A DNA stretch of 64,000 nucleotides from Catenovulum agarivorans DS-2 (lineage in GTDB: Bacteria > Pseudomonadota > Gammaproteobacteria > Enterobacterales > Alteromonadaceae). Under the pieces are notes generated by a model. That model did not search any database, was not told the DNA's origin, and worked only from the letters and a program-made list of their open reading frames with translations. Position numbers and translations under genes: made by a program. Each line of letters begins with the position of its first letter. The first letter of the stretch is position 1. Shown piece by piece: positions 9,299 to 19,463 of the stretch. The stretch covers positions 22,226 through 86,225 of the forward strand of contig NZ_ARZY01000022.1 in assembly GCF_000568405.1 (NCBI RefSeq). The letters are read 5' to 3'.

Positions 9299-10645
9299 TT
9301 ACGCAATCTGCTGAGATTTTCGAGCTCGTCGTTGGCGGGCAACGACTAATTCTGACGGGAAGCTAAACGAAAAACAGCTTCCTTCATCCACCTTGCTCTG
9401 AATTTCAAGTTGGCTATTGTGATGGGCCAATACATGTTTGACAATTGATAAACCTAAACCAGATCCACCTGTAGTACGCGAGCGAGCTTTATCAACTCGG
9501 TAGAAACGCTCAGTCAATCGTGATAAATGTTGTGGTTCAATACCGTCACCATCGTCAGTCACACTGAATACAGCACAACCACTACGTTTAAACCATTTAA
9601 CGTCTATAATACCACCCGCGGGTGTGTAACGAATGGCATTTTTAACTAAATTGGTAAAGGCACTGCGCAGTTCATCCTCTATCCCATGCATCAGTAAATC
9701 ATGATCGATGTCAAACCGAATAGTATGATTCACTTGTACATTCAACTGTTCAGCTTCTTTTTCAATAACCAACATTATCGCTGGTACATCAACAATGTGA
9801 TCGTAAATATTTTCTTGATTTGCTTCAATGCGAGACAATACCAATAGCTGATTGACTAAACTGAACATACGTTCACACTGCTCAGACATCATCCCAACGG
9901 CTTTAGTGTTGGGCACAGCTTGGGCCATATCAGGATCTTGCATCATTTCTAAATATCCCTGCAACACGGTCAATGGCGTGCGCAGTTCATGCGAAACATT
10001 AGCAATAAAGTCTTTGCGCATTTGATTTAAACGCTGAGTTTGTGTGACATCTCGACCCAAAATTAGAACCTGCCCCAATGCATAAGGCACCATTCTAATT
10101 TCGATAATGCTATCGCGTTCAACAGGTGACGGGATCAAAATATAATCGCCCGTCGACTCCTTGTCTTTGGCGTGTTGGCCGAAATGCTCAATAAAAGCGG
10201 GATAACGAATAAGGTTGGTTATCAGCAGGCCTGAATCTTCAGGCCATTTAAGCCCAAACACAAACAATGCAAGCTTGTTACACCAGATTATTTGCCCAGT
10301 ATCTTCAACCACAACAGCAGCATCTGGTAGGGCTTCGGCACCGTCCCTAAAGCGTTTTAACACCTGACCCAACTCTTTTCGGCGTTGGCGGTTTTTTCTT
10401 TGTAGTCGATATATCCCATCAAATATTTCAGACCATAAGCCATTACTTGACGGTGGGTATAGATTCTTCTTTGAGGTCAACCAATCATTGAGTCGGTTTA
10501 GATTGTAGGTATACCAAACCAGCAAAGAAAGTAATAAAAGAACAACACATACCGCGATTTCATCAATTAGATATCCTATCAAAACAGCAACCGACAACAG
10601 CAAGATAAATCGACTAATAGCTCTAATGTATTGTTCTTGGATCAT
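9299..10645 (-). CDS. phoR: Phosphate regulon sensor histidine kinase PhoR
   Basis: This 448-residue membrane histidine kinase senses phosphate sufficiency through PstSCAB/PhoU and phosphorylates PhoB. Two closely spaced N-terminal helices lie at residues ~10-45 with almost no periplasmic loop, as in E. coli PhoR. A PAS domain follows (about 95-190, ALPDAAVVVEDTGQIIWCNK), then the dimerisation helix with the phospho-acceptor histidine in FIANVSHELRTPLTVLQGY. The ATPase boxes are VKNAIRYTPAGG (N), DDGDGI (G1) and GGSGLGLSIVKH (G2). It lies 3 bp after phoB on the same strand. Confidence 0.96.
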   Translation of the reverse strand: MIQEQYIRAISRFILLLSVAVLIGYLIDEIAVCVVLLLLSLLVWYTYNLNRLNDWLTSKKNLYPPSSNGLWSEIFDGIYRLQRKNRQRRKELGQVLKRFRDGAEALPDAAVVVEDTGQIIWCNKLALFVFGLKWPEDSGLLITNLIRYPAFIEHFGQHAKDKESTGDYILIPSPVERDSIIEIRMVPYALGQVLILGRDVTQTQRLNQMRKDFIANVSHELRTPLTVLQGYLEMMQDPDMAQAVPNTKAVGMMSEQCERMFSLVNQLLVLSRIEANQENIYDHIVDVPAIMLVIEKEAEQLNVQVNHTIRFDIDHDLLMHGIEDELRSAFTNLVKNAIRYTPAGGIIDVKWFKRSGCAVFSVTDDGDGIEPQHLSRLTERFYRVDKARSRTTGGSGLGLSIVKHVLAHHNSQLEIQSKVDEGSCFSFSFPSELVVARQRRARKSQQIA

Positions 10646-10648
10646 ATA

Positions 10649-11338
10649 TTAAACTTTTGCTGAGAATCGGTAGCCCGCACCACGTACGGTTTGGATCATT
10701 TTGTCATGTCCATGCAACGAAATCGCTTTACGCAAACGACGAATGTGTACGTCAACGGTGCGATCTTCTACATAAACGTTGGTCCCCCAAACGTGATCAA
10801 GCAATTGCTCTCGACTGTATACACGCTCTGGGTGTGACATGAAAAAATGCAGCAATTTAAACTCAGTTGGCCCCATATCTAGGCCTTCTTCATTTGCAGT
10901 CACTCTGTGCGATACAGGATCGAGCTTAAGCCCTTGAACCTGAATCATTTCTTCAACACTCGTTGGTGCTGAGCGACGCATTACAGCTTTAATCCGCGCT
11001 AATAATTCTTTTGGTGAAAAAGGCTTAGTCATATAGTCGTCGGCGCCAACTTCTAAACCACGAATTTTATCTTCTTCTTCACCACGCGCTGTTAGCATAA
11101 TAATTGGAATTTGGCGAGTGTATTCATTTTGTTTCAGCTGTTTAGCTAATTGAATACCACTACCACCTGGTAACATCCAATCTAAAAGGATTAAGTCTGG
11201 GTAAGGCTCAACAATTTTTTCAATCGCTTCGCCAAAAGTTTCTGCTTCTAAGGTGTAATAACCTTTTTGCTCTAAAGCAAATACCAACATATCGCGAATT
11301 GGCATTTCGTCTTCAACAACAAGTATACGGCTTGACAT
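10649..11338 (-). CDS. phoB: Phosphate regulon response regulator PhoB
   Basis: This OmpR-family response regulator activates phosphate-starvation genes by binding Pho boxes. The receiver domain begins [15 protein letters not shown]; the phosphorylated aspartate sits in [13 protein letters not shown], and the conserved lysine in [12 protein letters not shown]. The winged-helix output domain follows, with [20 protein letters not shown] and [16 protein letters not shown] chose the ATG at 11338, giving [11 protein letters not shown] as in E. coli PhoB. In-frame starts at 11353 (ATG) and 11365 (GTG) would add an unmatched N-terminal tail. A Pho-box-like site lies about 50 bp upstream, fitting autoregulation. 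Confidence 0.96.
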   Translation of the reverse strand: MSSRILVVEDEMPIRDMLVFALEQKGYYTLEAETFGEAIEKIVEPYPDLILLDWMLPGGSGIQLAKQLKQNEYTRQIPIIMLTARGEEEDKIRGLEVGADDYMTKPFSPKELLARIKAVMRRSAPTSVEEMIQVQGLKLDPVSHRVTANEEGLDMGPTEFKLLHFFMSHPERVYSREQLLDHVWGTNVYVEDRTVDVHIRRLRKAISLHGHDKMIQTVRGAGYRFSAKV

Positions 11339-11389
11339 ATTTTTGGTTCTCATCTTACTGTCCACTGTAATTGATTATCTTGCTTTAAT

Positions 11390-11407
11390 TTGACATTTTT
11401 ATGAACG
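11390..11407 (-). promoter_or_regulatory. Pho-box-like site upstream of phoBR
   Basis: On the minus strand it reads CGTTCAT-AAAA-ATGTCAA. Each half-site matches CTGTCAT at 5 of 7 positions with the 4-bp A linker. Its position before phoB suggests positive autoregulation. Confidence 0.5.
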
Positions 11408-11560
11408 TCATGCCAAATATAAGACAAATTTGCAATATTTTTGTCACCCAGAAACTTTAAAGCCATTCCAACCCCTAGAATTACATGACTTTTTAATCGA
11501 TTAAGCAAAAACACGATTATTACACCAAAACTCATACCGTCACATACTTGTAATAATAGG

Positions 11561-13057
11561 CTATTTTTTCCCTTTGTAGTACTTCATCATGCGACGACGG
11601 TTTCGAACTTGGCTTAGTGTTAATTTATTTCTTCGACCCGCATATGGATTACCACCTTCTCTAAATTCGATTCGAATTGGCGTCCCCATCATATCTAACG
11701 CTTTGCGGTAATAGTTCATTAAATAACGTTTGTATGAATCTGGTAGGTCATCTACTTGATTACCATGGATTACGATAATCGGCGGGTTATGTCCACCTGC
11801 GTGAGCATATTTTAGTTTAACGCGGCGACCTTTTACTAATGGCGGCTGATGGTCATCTTGCGCAGCTTCCATAATACGTGTCAACAATGCTGTAGATAAT
11901 TTGCGTGTCGCTGATTCAAATGCTTCTGTTACAGATTCAAATAAATGGCCAACACCCGTACCGTGTAAAGCAGAAATAAAATGTAAACGGGCAAAATCTA
12001 AAAAGCCTAAACGACGATCAATTTCAGACTTAATGCGGTCTTTAACATCTGTATCTAGACCGTCCCATTTATTAACAGCTAACACAATTGAACGACCTGC
12101 ATTCAGGGTAAAGCCTAATAAACTTAGATCTTGGTCACTCAAGCCTTCACGTGCATCAATTACAATTAACACAACATGCGCATCTTCGATTGCTTTTAGT
12201 GTTTTAATAACCGAGAATTTTTCAACTGTTTCATTGACCTTTTTACGACGACGCACACCAGCTGTATCTATTAATACATATTCTTGGCCATCGCGTTCCA
12301 TAGGGATATAAATACTGTCACGCGTTGTCCCGGGCATGTCATAAACTATTACCCTGTCTTCGCCTAAAATACGATTGGTTAGGGTTGATTTACCCACATT
12401 CGGTTTACCAACAATAGCTAACTTAATTTTGTCGGCATATTCATCTGGCGCTTGTTCTTCAGCTTCCGCTTCTTGTGCTCTTTCTTTTGCTAATAAAGCT
12501 TCGTAGTCAAGGTCATCTGTATCATCAACTTCTGCTTCTTGCTCAACGACTGCATCAGGAAATTCAGCTAAAATGGGTTCGAAGGTTAAATCTAACAATG
12601 CACTAACACCACGCCCATGCGCAGCAGCTATTTGATACACAGGCCCTAGTGCTAAACTGTAAAATTCCGCAGTTGCAGAATCAGCGTCAATGCCGTCAGT
12701 TTTATTCGCAACTAAATAAACTGGTTTAGTCAATCGGCGTAAATGGTCCGCCAGTAATTGGTCAGCAGCACATACACCATCACGAGCATCAACCAAAAAC
12801 ATGACAATATCAGCTTCTTCTATTGCCTGCATAGACTGTTGAGCCATTTCAGCATCTATGCCTTGCTCGTCGCCAGTAATACCGCCAGTGTCAATTACGA
12901 TAAATTGATAACGACCATACGCAGCTTGGCCATATTGCCTATCTCGAGTTAAACCTGGAAAGTTCGCCACTAACGCATCGCGACTACGTGTAAAACGGTT
13001 GAATAAGGTTGATTTACCAACATTCGGTCTGCCCACAAGAGCTACCACTGGCATCAT
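11561..13057 (-). CDS. der: Ribosome-assembly GTPase Der (EngA)
   Basis: Der is a double-GTPase needed for 50S subunit maturation. Two G domains are visible. The first begins [19 protein letters not shown] and has VIDTGGI and NKTD motifs. The second has [20 protein letters not shown] and NKWDGLD motifs. They are joined by an acidic linker ([18 protein letters not shown], then [11 protein letters not shown]), followed by the KH-like C-terminal domain ([20 protein letters not shown]). I take the ATG at 13057, which follows a GGAG by 9 nt and gives [11 protein letters not shown] as in other Der proteins. An upstream in-frame GTG at 13072 overlaps that ribosome-binding site. Confidence 0.97.
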   Translation of the reverse strand: MMPVVALVGRPNVGKSTLFNRFTRSRDALVANFPGLTRDRQYGQAAYGRYQFIVIDTGGITGDEQGIDAEMAQQSMQAIEEADIVMFLVDARDGVCAADQLLADHLRRLTKPVYLVANKTDGIDADSATAEFYSLALGPVYQIAAAHGRGVSALLDLTFEPILAEFPDAVVEQEAEVDDTDDLDYEALLAKERAQEAEAEEQAPDEYADKIKLAIVGKPNVGKSTLTNRILGEDRVIVYDMPGTTRDSIYIPMERDGQEYVLIDTAGVRRRKKVNETVEKFSVIKTLKAIEDAHVVLIVIDAREGLSDQDLSLLGFTLNAGRSIVLAVNKWDGLDTDVKDRIKSEIDRRLGFLDFARLHFISALHGTGVGHLFESVTEAFESATRKLSTALLTRIMEAAQDDHQPPLVKGRRVKLKYAHAGGHNPPIIVIHGNQVDDLPDSYKRYLMNYYRKALDMMGTPIRIEFREGGNPYAGRRNKLTLSQVRNRRRMMKYYKGKK

Positions 13058-13190
13058 AATTTTGTACTCCACTTAAGTGCGTTAACGACGGCTGCTAGCA
13101 TAAAGGGGACTGACTAAACCCTAACTCGGCGCTAGCGGGCGCGGATTATAACACAGCTTTCTTAAAGCTTAATGCTTTATGTTAATACGA

Positions 13191-13928
13191 CTAACTTGTA
13201 ACTAATGGAAAAGAATTCAGTAAAAAGCCATCTTGATTCACTTCCAATACACTGCCCTGTGTATACCAGTCGCCCAACACAATGCGCGTGCCTCTGTGCA
13301 ACCTTCGTGCATTTCTATGGATATTCGGTCTATGGGTATGACCATGTATCATTAAATCCACTTGGTAGGCATCCATCAGTTGACTAACCGCAGTTTGCGT
13401 TACATCCAAAATTTGCATATCCATCACTTGCTGCTGTTTATGTTTACTTTGCTCACGCCCTTTAGCAAAAATATTAAAACGCATTTTTAGCGGCAAACAT
13501 AAGAACACAAATTGCACAAACTTATTACGGACAATTTTTCTAAACTTCTGATAACCTTCATCCTGCGTGCACAAGCTGTCACCATGTAAAATCACCACAC
13601 GCTGGTTATTCAATTCAATCACACTGGGTTCTTCTAGAAGCATAACGCCCGTTTCCCGCGCAAACCTTTGACCAATCAAAAAATCGCGGTTGCCATGAAT
13701 AAAGTATATTGGGCAAATATTGTGGCTCGTATTTTTTAATGCAGACTTTATTGGCAAGAGCCACGAAGAGGGGTCATCATCTCCCACCCAATACTCAAAG
13801 AAATCACCCAAAATATATAAAGCGGTCGTTTGTTCACTTAATGACTGAATAAAGTCGAGAAACGCTTGGGTAATATCGGGCCGACTTTCACTTAAATGCA
13901 AATCAGCAATAAAAAATACAGACATCAA
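13191..13928 (-). CDS. lpxH: UDP-2,3-diacylglucosamine pyrophosphatase LpxH
   Basis: This 245-residue peripheral enzyme converts UDP-2,3-diacylglucosamine to lipid X in lipid A synthesis. The metallophosphoesterase motifs are all present: ADLHLSE near the N-terminus, LGDFFEYWVGDD, HGNRDFLIG, LHGDSLCT and MIHGHTHRPNIH. Length matches E. coli LpxH (240). It is preceded by ppiB on the same strand with a gap of about 90 bp, an arrangement (ppiB-lpxH next to cysS) common in gammaproteobacteria. Confidence 0.95.
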   Translation of the reverse strand: MMSVFFIADLHLSESRPDITQAFLDFIQSLSEQTTALYILGDFFEYWVGDDDPSSWLLPIKSALKNTSHNICPIYFIHGNRDFLIGQRFARETGVMLLEEPSVIELNNQRVVILHGDSLCTQDEGYQKFRKIVRNKFVQFVFLCLPLKMRFNIFAKGREQSKHKQQQVMDMQILDVTQTAVSQLMDAYQVDLMIHGHTHRPNIHRNARRLHRGTRIVLGDWYTQGSVLEVNQDGFLLNSFPLVTS

Positions 13929-14015
13929 ATTAGGCTATGGTTGAGGTTTTCAAGATTGAGGTTGGATTTGCTGTAACAAGCGACAACAAATCCAAATAAT
14001 TCAGCCAGCAGAAAA

Positions 14016-14510
14016 TTATTCTTCTACTTTAGTCGCTGTAATCACGATATCTTCAACAGGAACATCTTGATGCATACCATGATTACCTGTTTTAACTTCT
14101 TTGATTTTGTTAACTACATCCATGCCTTCAACAACTTCACCAAATACACAATAGCCCCACCCGTCCATCGACTCACCGCGGAAATCTAAAAAGGTGTTGT
14201 CAGCGACATTGATAAAAAATTGTGCAGTTGCTGAGTGCGGGTCCATCGTACGTGCCATTGCAAGCGTACCCACTTTATTACTGACACCATTGTTCGCTTC
14301 ATTCTTGATTGGCGCACGTGTTTGTTTTTCAGCCATACCTGCTTCCATACCGCCGCCTTGGATCATAAAACCATTAATCACTCGATGGAAAATAGTATTG
14401 TTGTAAAAACCATCTTTAGCGTACTGAAGAAAATTTGCTGCGGTTTCTGGTGCTTTGTCAGTTAAAAGATTAATTTTAATGTCACCAAAATTCGTCGTAA
14501 AAGTAATCAT
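14016..14510 (-). CDS. ppiB: Cytoplasmic peptidyl-prolyl cis-trans isomerase B (cyclophilin)
   Basis: This 164-residue cyclophilin without a signal peptide catalyses proline isomerisation during folding. Core motifs are visible: [13 protein letters not shown] (catalytic arginine in FHRV), [22 protein letters not shown] and [13 protein letters not shown]. It is divergent from cysS, as in many gammaproteobacteria, and lies upstream of lpxH. Confidence 0.96.
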   Translation of the reverse strand: MITFTTNFGDIKINLLTDKAPETAANFLQYAKDGFYNNTIFHRVINGFMIQGGGMEAGMAEKQTRAPIKNEANNGVSNKVGTLAMARTMDPHSATAQFFINVADNTFLDFRGESMDGWGYCVFGEVVEGMDVVNKIKEVKTGNHGMHQDVPVEDIVITATKVEE

Positions 14511-14671
14511 AATAAATATCTCAATGTGTTGGGATAAAAGATTATTCTATTGTATACCCAGAAGGCCAAGGTATAAAACAAAAACAAAAGTTTTAACTTT
14601 TTCGGCAACAACAGGTAAAATGCCGCCTCAATTTAGATTGTTAACCTCTAAAACGGATAATTAAACGACCT

Positions 14672-16063
14672 ATGATACAGATATATAATACGCTCAGTCG
14701 CGAAAAACAAACCTTCACACCAATTACTCCAGGAAAAATTGGTTTATATGTCTGCGGCGTAACTGTATATGATCTGTGCCACATTGGTCATGCCCGAACC
14801 TACTTAGCCTTCGACAATATGGTGCGCTATTTTCGCTTCAAGGGTTTTGATGTCAATTATGTGCGCAATATTACCGATGTTGACGATAAAATTATTGCAA
14901 GAGCATTAGAGAATGGTGAATCTTGTGCCGACTTAACCGAACGAACAATAGCAGACATGCATCAAGATTTTGATGCACTTAATTTATTGCGCCCTGACGT
15001 TGAACCACGCGTTACGGCTCATATGCAAGATGTGATCGCTATGGTCGAAAGGTTAATTGAAAAACAACACGCATATGTTGCCGAAAATGGCGATGTGATG
15101 TTTGATGTTGCCAGCTACCCAGATTACGGCAAGCTAAGCAAACAAGACTTAAGCCAATTGCAAGCGGGAGCTCGCGTTGAGTTAGACAATAATAAACGCA
15201 ACCCACTCGACTTCGTATTATGGAAAATGGCTAAATCAGGCGAGCCAAGTTGGTCGTCACCTTGGGGTGAAGGTCGTCCAGGCTGGCATATTGAATGTTC
15301 AGCAATGAACAGCCAAGTATTAGGCGCCCATTTCGACATTCACGGTGGCGGCTCTGACTTAGCGTTTCCACACCATGAAAACGAAATTGCGCAGTCGTGC
15401 TGCGCACTTGATACGCCATACGTTAACTACTGGATGCACTCTGGTATGGTTCAAGTTGACCAAGTAAAAATGAGTAAATCATTGGGTAACTTTTTTACTA
15501 TACGTGATGTGCTAGAAAAATATTCTGGCGAAACCGTTCGTTACTTCTTGGTTTCTGGCCATTATCGCAGCCAATTAAATTATTCAGATGAGAACTTAAA
15601 TCAAGCGCATGCAGCATTAGAGCGTTTATATACTGCTCTGCGTGGTTTAGATGCACAAGCAACCACCGAACTTGATTTACAAGATGAAAAAGTTGCCGCT
15701 TTCTGCCAAGCAATGGACGATGACTTTAATACGCCCGTTGCATTGTCTGTATTGTTTGAATTGGCGAAAGAAATTAACGCGATAAAAAATACAGACACTA
15801 CAGCCGCCAAAGCCAAAGCTCAAGTGCTGGTTAGCCTTGCCAATTTATTAGGTATTTTGCAGCAATCACCTGAAGATTTCTTCAAAGGCGGTGTAGATGC
15901 TCAAGATGATGAAGTTGCTGAAATCGAAGCACTCATCGAACAAAGACTACAAGCCAGGAAAGACAAGAACTGGGCGCTTGCCGATGAAGCGCGTGACAAA
16001 TTAACCGCGATGGGCATTGTATTGGAAGACGGACCATCAGGAACTCAGTGGCGTCGAAAATAA
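14672..16063 (+). CDS. cysS: Cysteinyl-tRNA synthetase
   Basis: This 463-residue class I aminoacyl-tRNA synthetase charges tRNA-Cys. The HIGH signature is in [14 protein letters not shown]. Zinc ligands include the cysteine of YVCGVTVYD and the C/H cluster around [11 protein letters not shown] and [11 protein letters not shown]. The KMSKS loop is [12 protein letters not shown], and the C-terminal helical tRNA-binding domain ends in GTQWRRK. Length equals E. coli CysS (461). The start ATG at 14672 gives [13 protein letters not shown], the standard N-terminus. Confidence 0.98.
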   Translation: MIQIYNTLSREKQTFTPITPGKIGLYVCGVTVYDLCHIGHARTYLAFDNMVRYFRFKGFDVNYVRNITDVDDKIIARALENGESCADLTERTIADMHQDFDALNLLRPDVEPRVTAHMQDVIAMVERLIEKQHAYVAENGDVMFDVASYPDYGKLSKQDLSQLQAGARVELDNNKRNPLDFVLWKMAKSGEPSWSSPWGEGRPGWHIECSAMNSQVLGAHFDIHGGGSDLAFPHHENEIAQSCCALDTPYVNYWMHSGMVQVDQVKMSKSLGNFFTIRDVLEKYSGETVRYFLVSGHYRSQLNYSDENLNQAHAALERLYTALRGLDAQATTELDLQDEKVAAFCQAMDDDFNTPVALSVLFELAKEINAIKNTDTTAAKAKAQVLVSLANLLGILQQSPEDFFKGGVDAQDDEVAEIEALIEQRLQARKDKNWALADEARDKLTAMGIVLEDGPSGTQWRRK

Positions 16064-16068
16064 CCAAA

Positions 16069-16983
16069 CTACGGCGCACAGTACATTTGTGCAATTAAAT
16101 CAAATACTCTGCGCACTCTTAAACTAGTGCGCAGTTCTTGATGGCATACTAACCATACGTCCAATGTCATTATCGGCCCCATATCTGCAAATGCTTTAAC
16201 CAGCTCAGTTTCCCGTTGAGCTATATCTTCCGGCATAAACATTAGTCCTAGCCCTTGTTTGCATAACTCCAATTGCAAAGGTTGAAATGAACTAACCAAG
16301 GCAAAATTTTTTGCACTGAGTGACCAGCCCTGGGCATTAAGAATATCGATAACTGTAGTCGAACTATCAAAGCCGATAATCTGAATATCCGTTAACTGAG
16401 CCAACTTATCAAACCGCGCAAACTGCTGGAGATAATCGGCGGTTCCATATAACCAAATAACTTCTTCGGTGAGCTTTTTAACAATTAAATCAGGCTGTTT
16501 TGGACAAAAACTTCGAATGGCGATATCAGCTTCACGTTTTTTCAAGTCACTCGACTCATTGGTGACGACAACTTCAATATGTATACCCGGCTCGGCCGTT
16601 CGAATTTTTGCAAGTATTTTTGGTAATACATGGGTTGCCGTTAGCTCACTAACTGATAAGGTCACTGTCCCTTCAAGTTGCTGTGACTGCCCGGTTGCTG
16701 CCAATGAAAGATTAAAAGCTTGATCGCCCATGGCTCTAGCATGTTGTAACAATTCAACGCCACTAGCAGTGAGAACTAACCGCTGGCCAACACGCTCAAA
16801 CAGTTTGACCTTAAGTCCTGATTCTAATGCCTGAATTTGCCGACTTAACGTAGGTTGCGTTAAACCCAAAACGTGAGCCGCAGCTGACAGCGAGCCTTCT
16901 TCGGCCGTTGCTAAAAACGAGCGTATATGATTCCAGTCAAACTTTATGGCATTCCAATTCATACGTTTTTGTATACCTAACAT
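16069..16983 (-). CDS. LysR-family transcriptional regulator
   Basis: This 304-residue LysR-type regulator has an N-terminal winged helix-turn-helix (about residues 17-75: IRSFLATAEEGSLSAAAHVL then TQPTLSRQIQALE) and a substrate-binding effector domain (about 105-295). It is transcribed divergently from the NAD(P)-binding protein at 17056, separated by 72 bp. This is the usual layout when a LysR protein controls its neighbour. The effector is unknown. An alternative ATG at 16962 would trim seven residues and still leave the helix-turn-helix intact. Confidence 0.9.
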   Translation of the reverse strand: MLGIQKRMNWNAIKFDWNHIRSFLATAEEGSLSAAAHVLGLTQPTLSRQIQALESGLKVKLFERVGQRLVLTASGVELLQHARAMGDQAFNLSLAATGQSQQLEGTVTLSVSELTATHVLPKILAKIRTAEPGIHIEVVVTNESSDLKKREADIAIRSFCPKQPDLIVKKLTEEVIWLYGTADYLQQFARFDKLAQLTDIQIIGFDSSTTVIDILNAQGWSLSAKNFALVSSFQPLQLELCKQGLGLMFMPEDIAQRETELVKAFADMGPIMTLDVWLVCHQELRTSLRVRRVFDLIAQMYCAP

Positions 16984-17055
16984 GCATTTTTAAGCGTATT
17001 AATTACATTATTGTATAGGTAAAGTATCCGAAGTAAACAATATAGAGAGACGAAT

Positions 17056-17784
17056 ATGACCACATTAGTTGTTGGTGCAAGCGGGGCGACCGGCAGATTA
17101 GTCGTAGAAAAATTGTTGGCTGACGGTGAAGCAGTTCGAATTATCGTTCGCTCAACAGAGTATCTACCAAACAAACTAAAAACGCACCCTAAGTTAAGCA
17201 TCACACAAGCAAGTTTGCTTGATTTAACCGATAAAGAATTACAGTCACAAGTACTGGGTTGCCGAGCAATCGTTTGTTGCCTAGGACACAACATGACTTT
17301 AAAAGGTATATACGGTCAGCCACGTAAATTGGTTACAGACGCGGTAGCACGCTTGTGCACAGCAATAGAACGCTGTGACAAAAGCAATCACGACCATACA
17401 ACAAAATTTATCCTAATGAGCTCATCTGGCGTGCAAAACCCGCAAACAAACGAAAAAGTGCCACTATCTCAAAAAATTGCGGTCAAGCTGATTCGCTGCT
17501 TAGTGCCGCCCCATAAAGATAATGAAACGGCTGCTGAGTATTTACAATCAAATTACCCAGACCACCAAGATACAATAGAATGGGTTGCAGTTCGTCCTGA
17601 TTCACTCACAAATGAAATTAAAGCCAGTGCGTACGATGTATCGCCAACGCCCGTGCGAAATGTTATTTTTGATGCTGGCGCTAGCAGCAGAATTAATGTA
17701 GCGTATTTTATCGCGTCATTAGTTAACCAAGCAGACCTTTGGAACCACTGGAAAATGCGCATGCCGGTCATCTATAACCGCTAA
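17056..17784 (+). CDS. NAD(P)-binding atypical short-chain dehydrogenase
   Basis: This 242-residue Rossmann-fold protein belongs to the NAD(P)H-binding NmrA/SDR_a5-type group (PF13460). The N-terminal dinucleotide motif is VVGASGATGRLVVEKL, and a FILMSSSGVQNP strand carries the serine usually placed near the cofactor. The canonical YxxxK pair is not evident, as is usual for this atypical group. A GAGAGACG ribosome-binding site precedes the ATG at 17056. It is probably controlled by the divergent LysR regulator. The substrate is unknown; family members include flavin reductases and sugar-nucleotide-like epimerases. Confidence 0.8.
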   Translation: MTTLVVGASGATGRLVVEKLLADGEAVRIIVRSTEYLPNKLKTHPKLSITQASLLDLTDKELQSQVLGCRAIVCCLGHNMTLKGIYGQPRKLVTDAVARLCTAIERCDKSNHDHTTKFILMSSSGVQNPQTNEKVPLSQKIAVKLIRCLVPPHKDNETAAEYLQSNYPDHQDTIEWVAVRPDSLTNEIKASAYDVSPTPVRNVIFDAGASSRINVAYFIASLVNQADLWNHWKMRMPVIYNR

Positions 17785-17811
17785 ATCTATAAATGTGAAT
17801 GGAGAATTCTT

Positions 17812-18300
17812 TTGAATAAAATTATCATTTTTGGCAACTCTGGCTCTGGCAAATCAACGCTTGCTAAACGCTTGTCCAATTTACATGGCCTAGCAAATTT
17901 AGATTTAGACACAATTGCTTGGTTAGATACAAACCCGCCACAGCGTATGCCATTGGAGCAATCAGTTAAAGTTATCGATGATTTTTTACAGCAAAATACC
18001 CATTGGGTTATTGAAGGCTGCTACGCTGATTTACTTGAATATGTAGCGCCGAAAGCCAGCAAGCTGATATTTTTGAATTTACCCGTTAATATGTGTATTG
18101 ATAATGCTAAAAAGCGCCCGTGGGAGCCACATAAATACCCGAGCAAACAAGCACAAGACCAAAATTTATCCATGCTAATTGATTGGATAAAACAATATCC
18201 AACACGTAATGATACATTTTCGCAAAAAGCACACGAAAAACTATATCAAGAGTTTGAAGGCCATAAAGAAATTCTGGCCGAAAATGCTAGGTTGGAATAA
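17812..18300 (+). CDS. Small P-loop kinase / AAA-type nucleoside-kinase-like protein
   Basis: This 162-residue protein starts with a Walker A motif (IIFGNSGSGKSTLAKRLS) and continues with LDLDTIAW and an IEGCYADLL segment. These are typical of the adenylate-kinase-like 'topology modulation' (FlaR-like) P-loop proteins, whose substrates are mostly unknown. The start is a TTG at 17812, chosen because GGAG lies 7 nt upstream and the P-loop begins seven residues in. It follows the SDR gene by 27 bp, so co-transcription is likely. Confidence 0.75.
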   Translation: MNKIIIFGNSGSGKSTLAKRLSNLHGLANLDLDTIAWLDTNPPQRMPLEQSVKVIDDFLQQNTHWVIEGCYADLLEYVAPKASKLIFLNLPVNMCIDNAKKRPWEPHKYPSKQAQDQNLSMLIDWIKQYPTRNDTFSQKAHEKLYQEFEGHKEILAENARLE

Positions 18301-18322
18301 GCCTAGGTGAATCCCAACGTGG

Positions 18323-18727
18323 TTAAACTTCGGTGCTCATAAGTTTGTTGCTGCCTGAAAAACCAAACTTTTCATACAAACCATGTGCGTCGTCTGTCAC
18401 TAAAAACTGAAATTTAGTGCGCCAGCGAGCATCACAATGGATAATTTCAAACATCCATTTTCCAATGCCTGCTCCACGATGATCTGGATGAATGATTAAA
18501 TCTGCGATATAAGCGACTGACGCAAAATCTGTGACCACTCTGGCAAATCCAACCTGTACATTTTGATAGAAAAGACCAAAACACACGCTGTTATCAATGG
18601 ATTGCTTAATTGTGTCTACAGGTCTTTCCTTGGCCCAATAAGACAACCTTAAAAGCGCTACGACTTGATCAAACTGAATGTCAGTTCGGTCATCGCTCAA
18701 ACGATAATTTCCATTTTTATAATTCAT
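18323..18727 (-). CDS. GNAT-family N-acetyltransferase
   Basis: This ~134-residue GNAT protein has the acetyl-CoA-binding motif A as ADLIIHPDHRGAGIGKWMFE, followed by YEKFGF near the C-terminus. It resembles the small stand-alone acetyltransferases whose substrates are often unknown. I place the start at the ATG at 18727 (MNYKNGNYRL), preceded by GAGAAAAAT. An upstream in-frame ATG at 18790 would add 21 residues without similarity. It is convergent with the P-loop kinase gene. Confidence 0.8.
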   Translation of the reverse strand: MNYKNGNYRLSDDRTDIQFDQVVALLRLSYWAKERPVDTIKQSIDNSVCFGLFYQNVQVGFARVVTDFASVAYIADLIIHPDHRGAGIGKWMFEIIHCDARWRTKFQFLVTDDAHGLYEKFGFSGSNKLMSTEV

Positions 18728-18960
18728 ATTTTTCTCATGTAACAATAGATGCTTTGTGCCAAAAGCAGAAACTGGTTTATCAATTTTCAATGTCAGCTAA
18801 CTGACGACAAGCTAACATTCAAACAACTCAAATTTTGCATCAGTAGTAGGTCTGGTAAGCCAGAGGCACACCTGACAATGTCATTATAAGCCAAAGGCTC
18901 ACTTGGGTAATCGCCACTGCCCTGTCTGTCTGCACCAAACAACACTGGTACTGCCTGCTG

Positions 18961-19191
18961 GGGCGTTCAACGCAAAAACTCAGCGATAAAATAAAAACCA
19001 AAAGAGACAGCCCACAAGTTCGACGAGAATATAGTAAACGGCAGGGCTGGATTGAACCTGTATTTGACAATATTACCAAAAATAAAGGGATGGATTACTT
19101 CACTTTACGCGGAAAAACTAAAGTAAATGCACAGTGGCAAATGTATTGTTGAGTTCACAACATCGAAAAACTTAGAAATAGCCTGCAATGA
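18961..19191 (+). pseudogene. Remnant of an IS1182-like transposase (C-terminal end)
   Basis: In one frame the DNA translates to a fragment ending a DDE transposase of the IS1182 group: VRREYSKRQGWIEPVFDNI, KNKGMDYFTLRGKTKVNAQW, then QMYC-stop-VHNIEKL. The pattern matches the conserved C-terminal tail of those transposases. In-frame stops at about 18992 and at 19150 and the missing N-terminal two-thirds show it is dead. No clear terminal inverted repeats were found. It marks a past insertion between the housekeeping and accessory parts of the window. Confidence 0.7.
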
Positions 19192-19370
19192 GGCCAAAAA
19201 TGCGCCTTTAAGCAAAATAATGCCAATTAGTGGTCATCATTTCATTCTGAACGGATAAACCATCTTAAATATGCGTGAAAAATGAATAAGATAAAAGTGA
19301 TAAAAATCAGGTAAGAATATGTGTGTTTTACAGCATAAGTAACTCAAAAAATGAGTAATTCTACAGCCTA

Positions 19371-19463
19371 AACGCCCTGTTAATGGGCTTAGTAAGCTTG
19401 GCTAAACTTTGCGACGAAGGAGCGTAAGCCAAGCGTGATACGTCCTTTTAAGCAACTTGTTAT
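19371..19463 (-). repeat. attC-like integron recombination site (59-base-element-like)
   Basis: Read on the minus strand, the ~93 bp begin ATAACAAGTTGCTTAAAAGG and end CCCATTAACAGGGCGTT. The outer boxes resemble the R''/L'' and L'/R' boxes of attC sites from Vibrio, Shewanella and Alteromonas. An internal perfect 8-bp stem, GCTTGGCT / AGCCAAGC, forms the variable terminal structure. The R' box reads GTTTAGG rather than GTTRRRY, so the site may be decayed. It directly follows the stop of the small gene at 19460-19738 on the same strand, exactly where a cassette's own attC belongs. Confidence 0.6.

Noticed and set aside
16469..16723. Plus-strand open frame inside the LysR gene
   Set aside because: It is antisense to a well-conserved LysR coding region and shows no recognisable domain.
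18840..19079. 79-residue minus-strand open frame
   Set aside because: It overlaps the decayed transposase on the other strand and has no signal, motif or ribosome-binding site.
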